Made by a program: the position numbers and the translations under genes. This document shows positions 38,078 to 46,954 of a DNA stretch of 64,000 nt, piece by piece. This DNA comes from Rhodococcus sp. 105337 (lineage in GTDB: Bacteria > Actinomycetota > Actinomycetes > Mycobacteriales > Mycobacteriaceae), in assembly GCF_012844225.1 (NCBI RefSeq), contig NZ_JABAGQ010000006.1:124001-188000 (forward strand), read 5' to 3'. The notes below the pieces were generated by a model. It was not told the DNA's origin and searched no databases. It saw only the letters and a list, made by a program, of their open reading frames with translations. Each line of letters begins with the position of its first letter. The stretch's first letter is position 1.

Positions 38078-39148
38078 GTGATAGTGACTACTTGGCAGCC
38101 CGACATCCTGGGCGACGGATACGAGCAACTCGTGTTGCCGCTGGGCGACGACCCGGACGGTGAGGGCGACATCACCGCGACCCTGGTGCGATATCAACCC
38201 GCCACCGGCGCGGTGGGCGAGCCGAGCGCGCTGCCCCATCGCGCGGTTCTCTACGTTCACGGCTTCACCGACTACTTCTTCCAACAGCACCTCGCCGAGC
38301 ATTTCGCCGCGCAGGGGTATCGGTTCTTCGCACTCGACCTCCGAAAATGCGGACGCTCGCGCGCCCCGGGCCAAACGCCCCACTTCGTCACCGACCTCGA
38401 GTATTACGACCAGGAACTCGACGAAGCGCTGCGCATTGTCTCGGCCGAGGTCTCCGGGGGCGGCGTCGTACTGGCCGCGCACTCCACGGGTGGCCTCGTG
38501 CTTCCGCTGTGGCTCGGCCGCCTGCAGCGTCGCCCCGGCGGATCGGCCTCGGCCGGGGTGAGCGGGCTCATCCTCAACAGTCCGTGGTTCGACCTGCAGG
38601 GCCCGTCGTATCTGCGCAACGTCGGTACCGCCGCGATCGACGTGCTCGGACGCGTTCGCCCACACTCCGCCGTGCCCGGGCGAAAGCTCGACACCTACGG
38701 TGTCAGCCTGCAGAACGGCGGCTGGTCCTACGACCTCGACATGAAACCGCTGACCGGATTTCCGATCCGGTTCGGCTGGTTGCGTGCCGTGCGCATCGGG
38801 CACGCTCGCCTGCATCGCGGTCTCGATGTCGGGGTGCCGTCGCTGATCCTTCGTTCCGGGGCGTCACGCTTCGCCCCGAAGTACGACGCCACCATCGACA
38901 CCGTCGATGCGGTCCTCGACGTGCGTCAGATCGCGCGGTGGGCGGGCTGCCTGGGAGACCGCACCACGATCGTGCCGATCGCGGGCGCGCGACACGATGT
39001 GTTTCTCTCCACACCGGGGCCCCTGGCTGCGGCATTCCGGGAATTGGACCTGTGGCTGGGATGGTTGAACGGAGACGGAACCGCGGGCGAGCCCGCCGGG
39101 GCCGGGGATGTTTCCGCACCGCCACAACCCACGGGAGAACACGCGTGA
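38078..39148 (+). CDS. Alpha/beta hydrolase (serine hydrolase / lysophospholipase-like)
   Basis: A 356-residue alpha/beta hydrolase. The oxyanion region is [12 protein letters not shown] and the nucleophile elbow is [13 protein letters not shown] (H-S-T-G-G). [33 protein letters not shown] matches the monoacylglycerol lipase-like subgroup. A late [12 protein letters not shown] supplies the probable catalytic His. The start is a GTG at 38078 (GTG 38084 also possible). The stop overlaps the mtr GTG by 4 nt, and the same pairing occurs as Rv2854-Rv2855 in M. tuberculosis. Substrate unknown. Confidence 0.87.
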   Translation: MIVTTWQPDILGDGYEQLVLPLGDDPDGEGDITATLVRYQPATGAVGEPSALPHRAVLYVHGFTDYFFQQHLAEHFAAQGYRFFALDLRKCGRSRAPGQTPHFVTDLEYYDQELDEALRIVSAEVSGGGVVLAAHSTGGLVLPLWLGRLQRRPGGSASAGVSGLILNSPWFDLQGPSYLRNVGTAAIDVLGRVRPHSAVPGRKLDTYGVSLQNGGWSYDLDMKPLTGFPIRFGWLRAVRIGHARLHRGLDVGVPSLILRSGASRFAPKYDATIDTVDAVLDVRQIARWAGCLGDRTTIVPIAGARHDVFLSTPGPLAAAFRELDLWLGWLNGDGTAGEPAGAGDVSAPPQPTGEHA

Positions 39149-40518
39149 CCCATTACGACCTCGCGATCATCGGCTCCGGATCGGGCAACTCGATCCTCGA
39201 CGAGCGCTACGACGGCAAACGCGTCGCGTTACTGGAGGCGGGCACCTTCGGTGGCACCTGCCTGAACGTGGGCTGCATCCCCACCAAGATGTACGTGTAC
39301 GCAGCGGACGTTGCCCGCACCATCCGGTCGGCGCCCAAGTACGGGATCGACGCCACGATCGACGGGATCCGGTGGAACGACATCGTCGACCGGGTCTTCG
39401 GCCGCATCGATCCGATTGCCGCGGGCGGTGAGCAGTACCGGCGTGAGGGCTGCGCGAACGTCACGGTGTACGACGGTCATGCACGGTTCGTCGGCGAACG
39501 CACGCTCGACACCGGGACCGGCGAGACGATCACCGCCGACCAGATCGTCGTGGCAGCCGGCGCGCGCGCCGAGATCCCGCGGGAAGTGCTCGACCGCGGG
39601 GTGACCTACTACACGAGCAACAACATCATGCGGCTCCCGAAGCTCCCCGAATCGATGGTGATTCTCGGAACCGGCTTCATCGCGATGGAGTTCGCCCACG
39701 TCTTCTCCGCCCTCGGCACCAGGGTGTCGGTGATCGGGCGGAGCGGCAGACTGCTGCGCCACCTCGACACCGACGTCTCCGAACGCTTCACCGCACTCGC
39801 GCAGCAGAAGTGGGACGTCCACCTGGAGAACCCGGCCCGTGCCTTCCGGCCGGTGGGCGACGGAGTGGAAGTCGAACTGGCCGACGGCGCCGTGGTGGCC
39901 GGAGACGTGCTGCTCGTCGCGACGGGCCGGCACCCCAACGGCGATCTCCTCGACGTCGCGGCGGCGGGGATCGAACTCGACGCGTCCGGGTCCATCGTCG
40001 TCGACGACTTCCAGCGCACAACGGCGGAAGGTGTCTTCGCGCTGGGCGACGTGTCGTCGCCGTACCAGCTCAAGCACGTCGCGAATCACGAAGCGCGTGT
40101 CGTGCAGCACAATCTCCTGCACGACGCGTGGGGACCGGACACCTCCGCACTACAGCGCACCGATCACCGGTTCGTGCCTGCCGCGGTGTTCACCGATCCG
40201 CAGATCGCGACCGTCGGACTCACCGAGGCGGAGGCCCGCGCCGCGGGATACGACATCTCCGTCAAGATCCAGGACTACGGAAATGTCGCCTACGGCTGGG
40301 CGATGGAGGACACCGAGGGGTTCTGCAAGCTGATCGCAGACCGGTCCACCGGCCTGCTTCTCGGTGCCCACATCATCGGTGCGCAGGCATCGACAGTGAT
40401 CCAGCCGCTCATCCAGGCCATGGTGTTCGGTATCACGGCACAGGACATGGCCACACGCCAGTACTGGATCCATCCGGCACTTCCCGAATTGGTGGAGAAC
40501 GCACTGCTCGGCCTGTAG
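39145..40518 (+). CDS. mtr: Mycothione reductase
   Basis: A 457-residue FAD-dependent disulfide oxidoreductase that reduces mycothione to mycothiol with NADPH, the actinomycete equivalent of glutathione reductase. The redox-active disulfide is in [17 protein letters not shown](P)-binding is in [24 protein letters not shown]-binding in [10 protein letters not shown], and the C-terminal catalytic His in [13 protein letters not shown]. The FAD-binding N-terminus is [11 protein letters not shown], typical of Mtr. GTG start overlapping the hydrolase stop. Confidence 0.95.
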   Translation: MTHYDLAIIGSGSGNSILDERYDGKRVALLEAGTFGGTCLNVGCIPTKMYVYAADVARTIRSAPKYGIDATIDGIRWNDIVDRVFGRIDPIAAGGEQYRREGCANVTVYDGHARFVGERTLDTGTGETITADQIVVAAGARAEIPREVLDRGVTYYTSNNIMRLPKLPESMVILGTGFIAMEFAHVFSALGTRVSVIGRSGRLLRHLDTDVSERFTALAQQKWDVHLENPARAFRPVGDGVEVELADGAVVAGDVLLVATGRHPNGDLLDVAAAGIELDASGSIVVDDFQRTTAEGVFALGDVSSPYQLKHVANHEARVVQHNLLHDAWGPDTSALQRTDHRFVPAAVFTDPQIATVGLTEAEARAAGYDISVKIQDYGNVAYGWAMEDTEGFCKLIADRSTGLLLGAHIIGAQASTVIQPLIQAMVFGITAQDMATRQYWIHPALPELVENALLGL

Positions 40519-40530
40519 AGCCGAACTCCT

Positions 40531-40565
40531 CCGGCCCTCGCACCCTCCGCGGCTGCGGGGGCCGG
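40531..40565. terminator. Bidirectional terminator after mtr
   Basis: Arms ccggccctcgca (40531-40542) and tgcgggggccgg (40554-40565) pair with one mismatch around an 11-nt loop, between the convergent mtr and hydrolase-like genes. Confidence 0.8.
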
Positions 40566-40577
40566 ATGCGTTGTGGC

Positions 40578-41144
40578 CTACCAGCTCCCGGTGCGCAACG
40601 CGATCGCCGACGCGAACTCTGCCGCTGCCCGTGCGGGCACGTTGTCGATGCTGCCGAGGTCGACCACGCGAAACTCTCCGGTCACGTACCGCATCGAGGC
40701 GTCCGCTTCCGGCTTGCGGGCCGGGTCTCCGATCACGATGGTGGTGGGTACTTCCGCCACCGGTGCCGACGCGTCGCGTACGGCGCCGTCGAACATCGGG
40801 ACGACGGGATGGCCGCGGTCGACCACAACGAGACTCGCGAAGCGGCCGAAGCGGCCGGAAGCGACCGTCCAGGCCATTTCGGCGCCGGCGCCGATGCCGG
40901 CGAGGTGCACCCACGGCAGCGACAGTTGATCGAGCACGGCGAAGACGCCGTCCGGAGTCAACCCGTCGAGAGTCTCGGGCACGATCGTGCGCAGATCCGA
41001 GTTGTGCAGTCGCTCGCACACCGAGTCGAATACGTCGGCCCGTTCCCCCGCGTCGGGCAGCAGCAGCACGGAGTGCCGGCTGTCCGGTCCGTCGACGCGC
41101 ACCTCGATCGAACCCGAATCGGTGGTCACCATCGTCGATTCCAT
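40578..41144 (-). CDS. Small alpha/beta-hydrolase-like protein lacking the catalytic nucleophile
   Basis: A 188-residue protein with the outline of an alpha/beta hydrolase: VLLLPDAGERADVFDSV, then an elbow and helix LAGIGAGAEMAWTVASG and a strand ASLVVVDRGHP. The elbow reads G-I-G-A-G, so residue 85, where the nucleophile Ser/Asp/Cys should be, is Gly. The C-terminal region has no candidate catalytic His (DLGSIDNVPARAA). It is also shorter than usual (about 260 residues) and has little space for a lid. It is probably a non-catalytic binding or scaffold protein, or decaying. Start at 41144 or 41132. Confidence 0.65.
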   Translation of the reverse strand: MESTMVTTDSGSIEVRVDGPDSRHSVLLLPDAGERADVFDSVCERLHNSDLRTIVPETLDGLTPDGVFAVLDQLSLPWVHLAGIGAGAEMAWTVASGRFGRFASLVVVDRGHPVVPMFDGAVRDASAPVAEVPTTIVIGDPARKPEADASMRYVTGEFRVVDLGSIDNVPARAAAEFASAIALRTGSW

Positions 41145-41290
41145 GCCCCGAAACGCTACACGTCCCCACGACGACCGGCCCTGCGTCCCGTACCCGGGAA
41201 ACCCGGACGGGCACGCCCGCCGCTTCTGCGATTTCCCGACGGATCGGTGTCTCCGGGTTTAACCGGATCCGGCCCGGGAAATCGGCCGCT

Positions 41291-41905
41291 ATGACTCCGA
41301 CGAGCAACGGCGACCGCTCGCCCCGAAACGACCCGTCCGACACCGTGTCCGGCCACGATTCGGTCTCCACCCTCGACCGAACCGCCGAACACCAGGAAAC
41401 ACACGCACCGGCGACATCGTCGGCACCGGCGAACACCCGACACGAGAACCGCAAGCTCGGTGGCTACGTGGCAACCCTGCTGCTGTACGGGCTGTTCGTG
41501 GCGGTGGTGGCCGTCCTGACCGCAGTCACCCCTCGGCGACTGCCGGGACGGCTGACCGTGCGCGACCTCGTCGTCTCCGCCGCCGCGGCCCACAAGTTGT
41601 CGAGGACGGTGACCAAGACGTCGGTCACCCGCCCGCTGCGCGCCCCGTTCACGAAGCCCGGTGAAAAAGGCGGCCCCGGCGAGGTCATGGACCGGCCGGC
41701 CGGGCGTGCGGGCCTCAAGCACAGCATCGGAGAGTTGCTGACGTGCCCGTTCTGCTTCGACGTGTGGGCGATCACCGCCGTCACGGTGGGCAGGGTGTTC
41801 GCACCCGCCGCCACGGTTGTCGTGGTGGATGCACTCACAGCGCTGACGGGCGCAGATTTCCTGCACCTCGCCTACGCCCGCGCACAGCAGATGGCGGAGG
41901 GGTGA
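41291..41905 (+). CDS. DUF1360 domain membrane protein
   Basis: A 204-residue protein. The N-terminal ~60 residues are polar and probably disordered. A transmembrane segment (VATLLLYGLFVAVVAVLTAV) follows, then the DUF1360 core: LTVRDLVVSAAAAHKLSRTVTKTSVTRPLRAPFT and the cysteine motif LLTCPFCFDVW, and a final hydrophobic region. Similar proteins occur in many actinomycetes and Bacillus spores (YjcZ-like context), with no known function. The ATG at 41291 begins the polar extension; the frame is open upstream. Confidence 0.83.
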   Translation: MTPTSNGDRSPRNDPSDTVSGHDSVSTLDRTAEHQETHAPATSSAPANTRHENRKLGGYVATLLLYGLFVAVVAVLTAVTPRRLPGRLTVRDLVVSAAAAHKLSRTVTKTSVTRPLRAPFTKPGEKGGPGEVMDRPAGRAGLKHSIGELLTCPFCFDVWAITAVTVGRVFAPAATVVVVDALTALTGADFLHLAYARAQQMAEG

Positions 41906-41951
41906 TCCGGCGGGTCGGCGGACCCGGCGACGGGTAGGTGAGACGGCCGGT

Positions 41952-42809
41952 TTACGGAACCGTCAGAATCTCGGCTCCGGTGTCGGTGACGACGAGCGTG
42001 TGCTCGAACTGCGCACTCCACTTGCGGTCCTTGGTGACGACGGTCCAGCCGTCCTCCCAGATCTCGTAGTCCGGAGTGCCGAGATTGATCATCGGCTCGA
42101 TCGTGAACACCATGCCCGGCTCGAGGACCGTGTCGATGTCGGGGCGGTCGTAGTGGAAGACCACCAGACCGTTGTGGAAGGTCTCGCCGATGCCGTGACC
42201 GGTGAAATCGCGCACCACCCCGTACCCGAACCGGTTCGCATACGACTCGATGACGCGACCGACCACGTTGAGGGCTCGCCCGGGCGCGACCGCCTTGATC
42301 GCCCGGGCTGTGGCCTCGCGGGTACGTTCGACGAGAAGCCGTGCCTCCTCGGACACATCACCGGCGAAGAACGTCGCGTTGGTGTCGCCGTGGACGCCGT
42401 GGATGTACGCGGTCACATCGATATTCACGATGTCGCCGTCCTCGATCACCGTGGTGTCGGGGATGCCGTGACAGATCACCTCGTTGAGCGACACGCACAC
42501 CGACTTCGGAAATCCCCGGTAGCCGAGATCGGACGGGTACGAACCGTGGTCGCACATGTACTCGTGTGCGATGCGGTCGATCTCGTCGGTGGTGACGCCC
42601 GGTGCGACGGCTTTACCCGCCTCGATCAGCGCTTGTGCAGCGATCTTCGACGCGATCCGCACCTTCTCGATCGTCTCGGGCGTCTGCACCCACGGCTCGT
42701 TGCCCTCGTTCGCGGTCGGCTTCCACACGTATTCGGGACGCTCGATCGACTTGGGTACTTCACGGATCGGTGTCGCGGTTCCGGGGACGAGCGGGGCGCG
42801 GGTAGGCAT
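41952..42809 (-). CDS. map: Methionine aminopeptidase, type I
   Basis: A 285-residue metallopeptidase removing N-terminal methionine from new proteins. The five metal ligands are in [19 protein letters not shown] (two Asp), GHGIGETFH (His), FTIEPMIN (Glu) and FEHTLVV (Glu). The 40-residue Pro-rich N-terminal extension is typical of the MetAP1c subclass found in mycobacteria (Rv2861c). ATG start at 42809. The gene is followed, convergently, by the DUF1360 gene. Confidence 0.96.
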   Translation of the reverse strand: MPTRAPLVPGTATPIREVPKSIERPEYVWKPTANEGNEPWVQTPETIEKVRIASKIAAQALIEAGKAVAPGVTTDEIDRIAHEYMCDHGSYPSDLGYRGFPKSVCVSLNEVICHGIPDTTVIEDGDIVNIDVTAYIHGVHGDTNATFFAGDVSEEARLLVERTREATARAIKAVAPGRALNVVGRVIESYANRFGYGVVRDFTGHGIGETFHNGLVVFHYDRPDIDTVLEPGMVFTIEPMINLGTPDYEIWEDGWTVVTKDRKWSAQFEHTLVVTDTGAEILTVP

Positions 42810-42866
42810 GGAATCAGATTAACCCGCGCGCCGCGCTCGCACCGACACCCCGGCCGAGCCGCGGTT

Positions 42867-42949
42867 CTCGTTACGGAGTGACGCCCTGACGGCCCTCGTT
42901 ACGGAGTGACGCCCTGACGGCCCTCGTTACGGAGTGACGCCCTGACGGC
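42867..42949. repeat. 28-bp tandem triplication over the 3' end of the acyl-CoA synthetase gene
   Basis: Three copies (42867-42894, 42895-42922, 42923-42949) are identical apart from the last base of the third. The right-most copy contains the last codons and TAA stop of the synthetase (…QGVTP-stop), and the other two lie beyond the stop, toward map. Confidence 0.95.
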
Positions 42950-44555
42950 GCAGAATGTATCGCTGGACCTTGCCGCTCGGCGTCTTGGGAAGGTGCGGAA
43001 CGAAATGCACGGTCCGCGGGTAGGCGTGAGCCGCGAACTTCTTCTTCACCAGTTGCTGGAGATCGGCCTCGAGCGCATCGTCGCCCTCGACGCCTTCGCG
43101 CACCACGACGAACGCTTCGAGGACCTCCCCGCGAAGTTGGTCGGGCACGCCCACCACCGCGGCCTCCACCACGTCCGGGTGCATCACCAGAACCGATTCC
43201 ACGTCGAACGGCCCGATGCGGTATCCGGCCATGATGATGACGTCGTCGTCACGTGAGGAGAAGAAGAAGAAACCGTTCTCGTCGACCCGCCCGGCGTCGC
43301 CGGTGAGGTACCACCGGCCGTCGTCGCTGAACCGGTCCGCCGTCTTCTCCGGTGCGTCGACGTAGCCGGTGAACCACACGAGCGGGCTGGCGGGGACGTC
43401 GATCGCCACTCTGCCCACCTCTCCCGGGGCCGCGACCTCGTCGCTGTCGTCGCGCAGTACCGCGCAGGTCCATCCGGGCAGCGGCTTGCCCATCGATTGC
43501 GGCGGAACCTGTTCGCGCAGCCCGTCCGCCCAGGCGTCGACCACGAACATGCCGTGCTCGGTCTGGCCGTACTGGTCGCGCACCACGGCACCGAGGGTCT
43601 CTTCGGACCACGCCAGCACATCGGGGGTGAGCGGCTCCCCCGCCGACGACGCACGGCGCAGCGTCACCGCGGGATGTGCCGCGGTGTCGGCTCGCAGGCT
43701 GCGATAGACGGTGGGCGCGGCAGCGAAGTTCGTGACGCCGAAACGGTCGAGGATCTGCCACGTCAGCGCCGGTGAGAAACCTCCGTGGAGGAGGATGCTG
43801 CGGCGTCCCGCCGCGAGCGGGCCGAGCAGGGCGTAGTAGAGGCCGTACGCCCAGCCGGGATCGGCGGCGTTCCAGAACACATCGTCCTCGCGCACGTCGA
43901 GCCCGAATTCGAGGTACGCGTGGAAGGACGCGAGGGCCCTGACCGGCACGGGCACGCCCTTCGGGGTGCCGGTCGTGCCCGAGGTGAACAGTTGCACGAG
44001 ACCACCGGCCGCGCCGACCGCCACCGCCTCGGCACGCGGGTCGTCGGCCGAGTGGGATTCGAGCAGGTCCGCGAAGCGCACACCGACTCCGCTGCTCTCT
44101 CCCGCGACCACGACCTGCCACGGAGCGTCGTGCGGCATGTCGTCACCCGGTGCGAGTTTGCCCACCTGATCGCCGTCCGCGACGACGACCCGCGCACCGC
44201 CGGCCTGCAACCGGAAAGCGATGGCGGGCGGTGCGAATGCCGTGAACAGCGGGAGGTGGACGGCACCGCGACGCCAGATCCCGAGCAGCGCGACCACCAG
44301 GTCGGCGGACTTGCCCATGAGCGTGGCGACGTGGTCACCGGGTTCGACGCCGAGGTGCGCGAGTGCCGCGGCGAAACGCTGCGATCGTTCGCGCAGTTCG
44401 CCGTAGGTCAGGTCGGTGGAGGTGAGGTCGGGTTCGATCACGGTGAATGCCACCGCATCCGCGGGATGGTCGTCGCACAGCAACTGCGCAGCGCACGCGT
44501 CAGGGGTGTCGTAACGATCCAGCAGTTCCCGAACGCGTGTCGCTGTGTCGACCAT
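42927..44555 (-). CDS. AMP-dependent acyl-CoA synthetase
   Basis: A 542-residue ANL-superfamily ligase. Motifs: P-loop LFTSGTTGTPKGVP, A5 QYGQTEHGM, A7/A8 WYLTGDAGRVDENGF and MAGYRIGPFDVES, and A10 LPKTPSGKVQRYILRR with the catalytic Lys. It resembles medium-chain acyl- or acetyl-CoA synthetase-like proteins rather than long-chain ligases. The ATG at 44555 fits; the extension beyond it is a shadow of the regulator. It is divergent from the LuxR-type gene. The substrate cannot be read from the sequence. Confidence 0.88.
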   Translation of the reverse strand: MVDTATRVRELLDRYDTPDACAAQLLCDDHPADAVAFTVIEPDLTSTDLTYGELRERSQRFAAALAHLGVEPGDHVATLMGKSADLVVALLGIWRRGAVHLPLFTAFAPPAIAFRLQAGGARVVVADGDQVGKLAPGDDMPHDAPWQVVVAGESSGVGVRFADLLESHSADDPRAEAVAVGAAGGLVQLFTSGTTGTPKGVPVPVRALASFHAYLEFGLDVREDDVFWNAADPGWAYGLYYALLGPLAAGRRSILLHGGFSPALTWQILDRFGVTNFAAAPTVYRSLRADTAAHPAVTLRRASSAGEPLTPDVLAWSEETLGAVVRDQYGQTEHGMFVVDAWADGLREQVPPQSMGKPLPGWTCAVLRDDSDEVAAPGEVGRVAIDVPASPLVWFTGYVDAPEKTADRFSDDGRWYLTGDAGRVDENGFFFFSSRDDDVIIMAGYRIGPFDVESVLVMHPDVVEAAVVGVPDQLRGEVLEAFVVVREGVEGDDALEADLQQLVKKKFAAHAYPRTVHFVPHLPKTPSGKVQRYILRRQGVTP

Positions 44556-44615
44556 CAGGTCCGTCCTCTCCTCGTATCCCGGCGGGCCGCGCTCTACGCG
44601 GCACTCGTATGCCTC

Positions 44616-44660
44616 TATGATCCGAGTCACACATTGGTTCCGATACCCCCGGAAAGGGGT
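44616..44660 (+). promoter_or_regulatory. Possible promoter -10 and ribosome-site hairpin for the GAF-LuxR gene
   Basis: TATGAT (44616-44621) is a good -10 candidate without a recognisable -35. Downstream, acccc (44645-44649) can pair with ggggt (44656-44660), placing the AAAGGGG ribosome-binding site partly in a short stem. Both assignments are tentative. Confidence 0.3.
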
Positions 44661-44668
44661 GACATCCG

Positions 44669-45526
44669 GTGTCGGTCGTCTCATCGCCGCTGCTTCGCCC
44701 CCGTGACGGGGATGCACTGCGTCTCGAACTCCGTCGCACCGCCGCGCAGGCACAGGTACCCGTGGTCTTCGCCGGCCAGGTCCAGAACAACGACCTGCAT
44801 CTGAGCGAGTTCTTCGGGACCCGCACCAACAACCTCGCCGGCGTCGTCGTGCCACCCCGCGCGGGGCTGGGAGGCCGTGTGCTCTCGGAGGGCCGCCCCG
44901 TCACCGTGGCCGATTACGGACGCTCGTCGTCGATCACCCACCACTTCGATCGCCCGGTCCTCGGGGAAGGTCTCCGGTCGATCCTGGCGGTGCCGGTGAT
45001 GGTCGGCGGGGTCGCGCGTGCGGTGTTGTACGGGGCCGCGCGGGAATGCGCACCGCTCGGCGAACGCGCGGTACATGCCTTCGCGCAGACGGCAAGCCGG
45101 CTCGCGAACGAAATCGCGGTGCGCGACGAAGTGGACCGGCGGATGGCGATGCTCACGCACCTCGGGCCGAACGGGCACGATCCGGTCGCGACCGCTCATA
45201 TACGAGAAGTCCACGCCGAGTTGCGCACTCTCGCACGGGATGCCGGCGACGAGCACTTGCAGCGGCGCCTGCGCGAGCTGTCCGAACGACTGGCGGTCGC
45301 GATGGGAGGCACCGAGAAGGGGCGGCCGGAGGTGACGCTCTCGTCCCGCGAGACCGATGTCCTGTCCTACGTCGCCCTCGGGTGCAGCAACGCCGAGATC
45401 GCGAGGCGGTTGTCGGTCGGTCCGGAAACGGTCAAGAGCTACCTCCGCAGCGCCATGAGCAAACTCGATGTCCATTCCCGCCACGAAGCGGTGGTCGCCG
45501 CGAGAAAATCAGGGCTGCTGCCCTGA
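44669..45526 (+). CDS. GAF domain LuxR-type transcriptional regulator
   Basis: A 285-residue regulator. Residues ~40-150 look like a GAF sensor domain (NLAGVVVPPRAGLGGRVLSEGRPVTVADY ... GLRSILAVPVMVGGVARAVLYG), then a coiled-coil-like helix, then a C-terminal LuxR helix-turn-helix: LSSRETDVLSYVALGCSNAEIARRLSVGPETVKSYL. No receiver domain is present, so a small ligand rather than phosphorylation is the likely signal. It lies between a divergent acyl-CoA synthetase and a codirectional APC permease, probably controlling one or both. Start is GTG at 44669. Confidence 0.88.
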   Translation: MSVVSSPLLRPRDGDALRLELRRTAAQAQVPVVFAGQVQNNDLHLSEFFGTRTNNLAGVVVPPRAGLGGRVLSEGRPVTVADYGRSSSITHHFDRPVLGEGLRSILAVPVMVGGVARAVLYGAARECAPLGERAVHAFAQTASRLANEIAVRDEVDRRMAMLTHLGPNGHDPVATAHIREVHAELRTLARDAGDEHLQRRLRELSERLAVAMGGTEKGRPEVTLSSRETDVLSYVALGCSNAEIARRLSVGPETVKSYLRSAMSKLDVHSRHEAVVAARKSGLLP

Positions 45527-45571
45527 CCCCTTCGGGTTCCGGATCGGTCGGGCATCGGGAAGGAGCGTTCG

Positions 45572-46951
45572 ATGCCGGAGACCACCGCAGCGCCCGAACT
45601 CAAACGTGTGATGGGGCCGGGTCTGCTGCTCCTGTTCATCGTCGGAGACATTCTCGGCACAGGGATCTATGCACTCACGGGCAACGTCGCGAACGAAGTC
45701 GGCGGAGTCGTCTGGCTGCCGTTCCTGACCGCGTTCGTCGTCGCCACGATCACCGTGTTCAGCTACCTCGAACTGGTCACGAAGTATCCGCGCGCCGCGG
45801 GTGCCGCGCTGTACACGCACAAAGCTTTCGGGATCCGCTTCCTCACGTACATGGTCACGTTCACGGTGATGGCATCCGGTATCACCTCCGCATCGACAGC
45901 GGCACGGGCGTTCGCGGCGAATTTCGGGGAGGCGTTCGAGCTCGACCTCGCGGGCGGAATCGGGATCACCGTGGTGGCGCTGGGGTTCATTGTCGCGGTC
46001 GCCGTGATCAACGTGCGCGGGGTCAGCGAAAGCGTCAAGACGAACGTCGTGCTCACCGTCGTGGAACTCTCGGGCCTGCTCATCATCATCTTCATCGGGA
46101 TGTGGGCGCTCGGGTTCGGCACCGGTGACTTCTCGCGAGTGGTCGAGATCGATACCGGTGATCGCTCCGTCTTCACCGGGGTGGTCGCGGGCACGGCTCT
46201 CGCGTTCTTCGCCATGGTGGGATTCGAGGATTCCGTGAACATGGCCGAGGAGTGCAAACACCCGACGCGGATCTTCCCGAAGGTCCTGCTCGGCGGTCTG
46301 TGCATCACCGCGCTCATCTACGTGCTGGTCTCCATCACGTCGGTGGCACTGGTGCCCCCCGACCTCCTCGGGGAGGGCGAGACACCGCTGCTGCGGGTCG
46401 TCGAAGCGGGTGCGCCGGCCTTCCCCCTCGGCATCTTCGCGTTCATCACGATGTTCGCGGTCGCCAACACCGCCCTGATCAACATGCTGATGGCGAGCCG
46501 CCTCCTCTACGGGATCTCGCACGAGGGTGTGGTCCCCGCTGCGCTGGGCAAGGTGCACCGGACGCGGCGCACGCCCTACGTGGCGATCGCCTTCACCTCC
46601 TTGCTCGCAGTCGGGCTCATCACGTTCGTCGGGGAGATCCCCGAACTCGGCGGCACGACGGCATTGCTTCTCCTCATGGTGTTCACGATCGTCAACGTGG
46701 TCGTGCTGGTCCTGCGCCGTGATCACGTGGACCACAACCATTTCCGGGCGCCCACGGTGCTGCCGGTCATCGGTGCCTCGAGTTGCCTGTTCCTCGTGTC
46801 CCCGTTGGTGGATCGACCGGGCACCCAATACCGCATCGCAGGCGTCCTGCTGGGAATCGGCGCACTGCTGTGGGTCGCCACCCGCCTGCTGGCACGATAC
46901 GGCGGGATGACGCACCGGACGTCTGCACCGGCGGAGCCACCCGTCGACTGA
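45572..46951 (+). CDS. APC superfamily amino acid permease
   Basis: A 459-residue transporter with about twelve hydrophobic segments. The first helix carries GDILGTGIYALTGNVANEVGG, the glycine-rich unwound substrate-binding region of APC permeases, and the sixth has AFFAMVGFEDSVNMAEECKHPTRIFPK. It begins 45 nt after the regulator and has a good GGAAGGAG site. Substrate unknown; amino acids or amines are typical. The stop is only 3 nt from the convergent PBP stop. Confidence 0.88.
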   Translation: MPETTAAPELKRVMGPGLLLLFIVGDILGTGIYALTGNVANEVGGVVWLPFLTAFVVATITVFSYLELVTKYPRAAGAALYTHKAFGIRFLTYMVTFTVMASGITSASTAARAFAANFGEAFELDLAGGIGITVVALGFIVAVAVINVRGVSESVKTNVVLTVVELSGLLIIIFIGMWALGFGTGDFSRVVEIDTGDRSVFTGVVAGTALAFFAMVGFEDSVNMAEECKHPTRIFPKVLLGGLCITALIYVLVSITSVALVPPDLLGEGETPLLRVVEAGAPAFPLGIFAFITMFAVANTALINMLMASRLLYGISHEGVVPAALGKVHRTRRTPYVAIAFTSLLAVGLITFVGEIPELGGTTALLLLMVFTIVNVVVLVLRRDHVDHNHFRAPTVLPVIGASSCLFLVSPLVDRPGTQYRIAGVLLGIGALLWVATRLLARYGGMTHRTSAPAEPPVD

Positions 46952-46954
46952 CGA

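Noticed and set aside
42867-42949. CRISPR or attachment-site repeats
   Set aside because: Contiguous copies of a gene end without spacers, tRNA gene or integrase.
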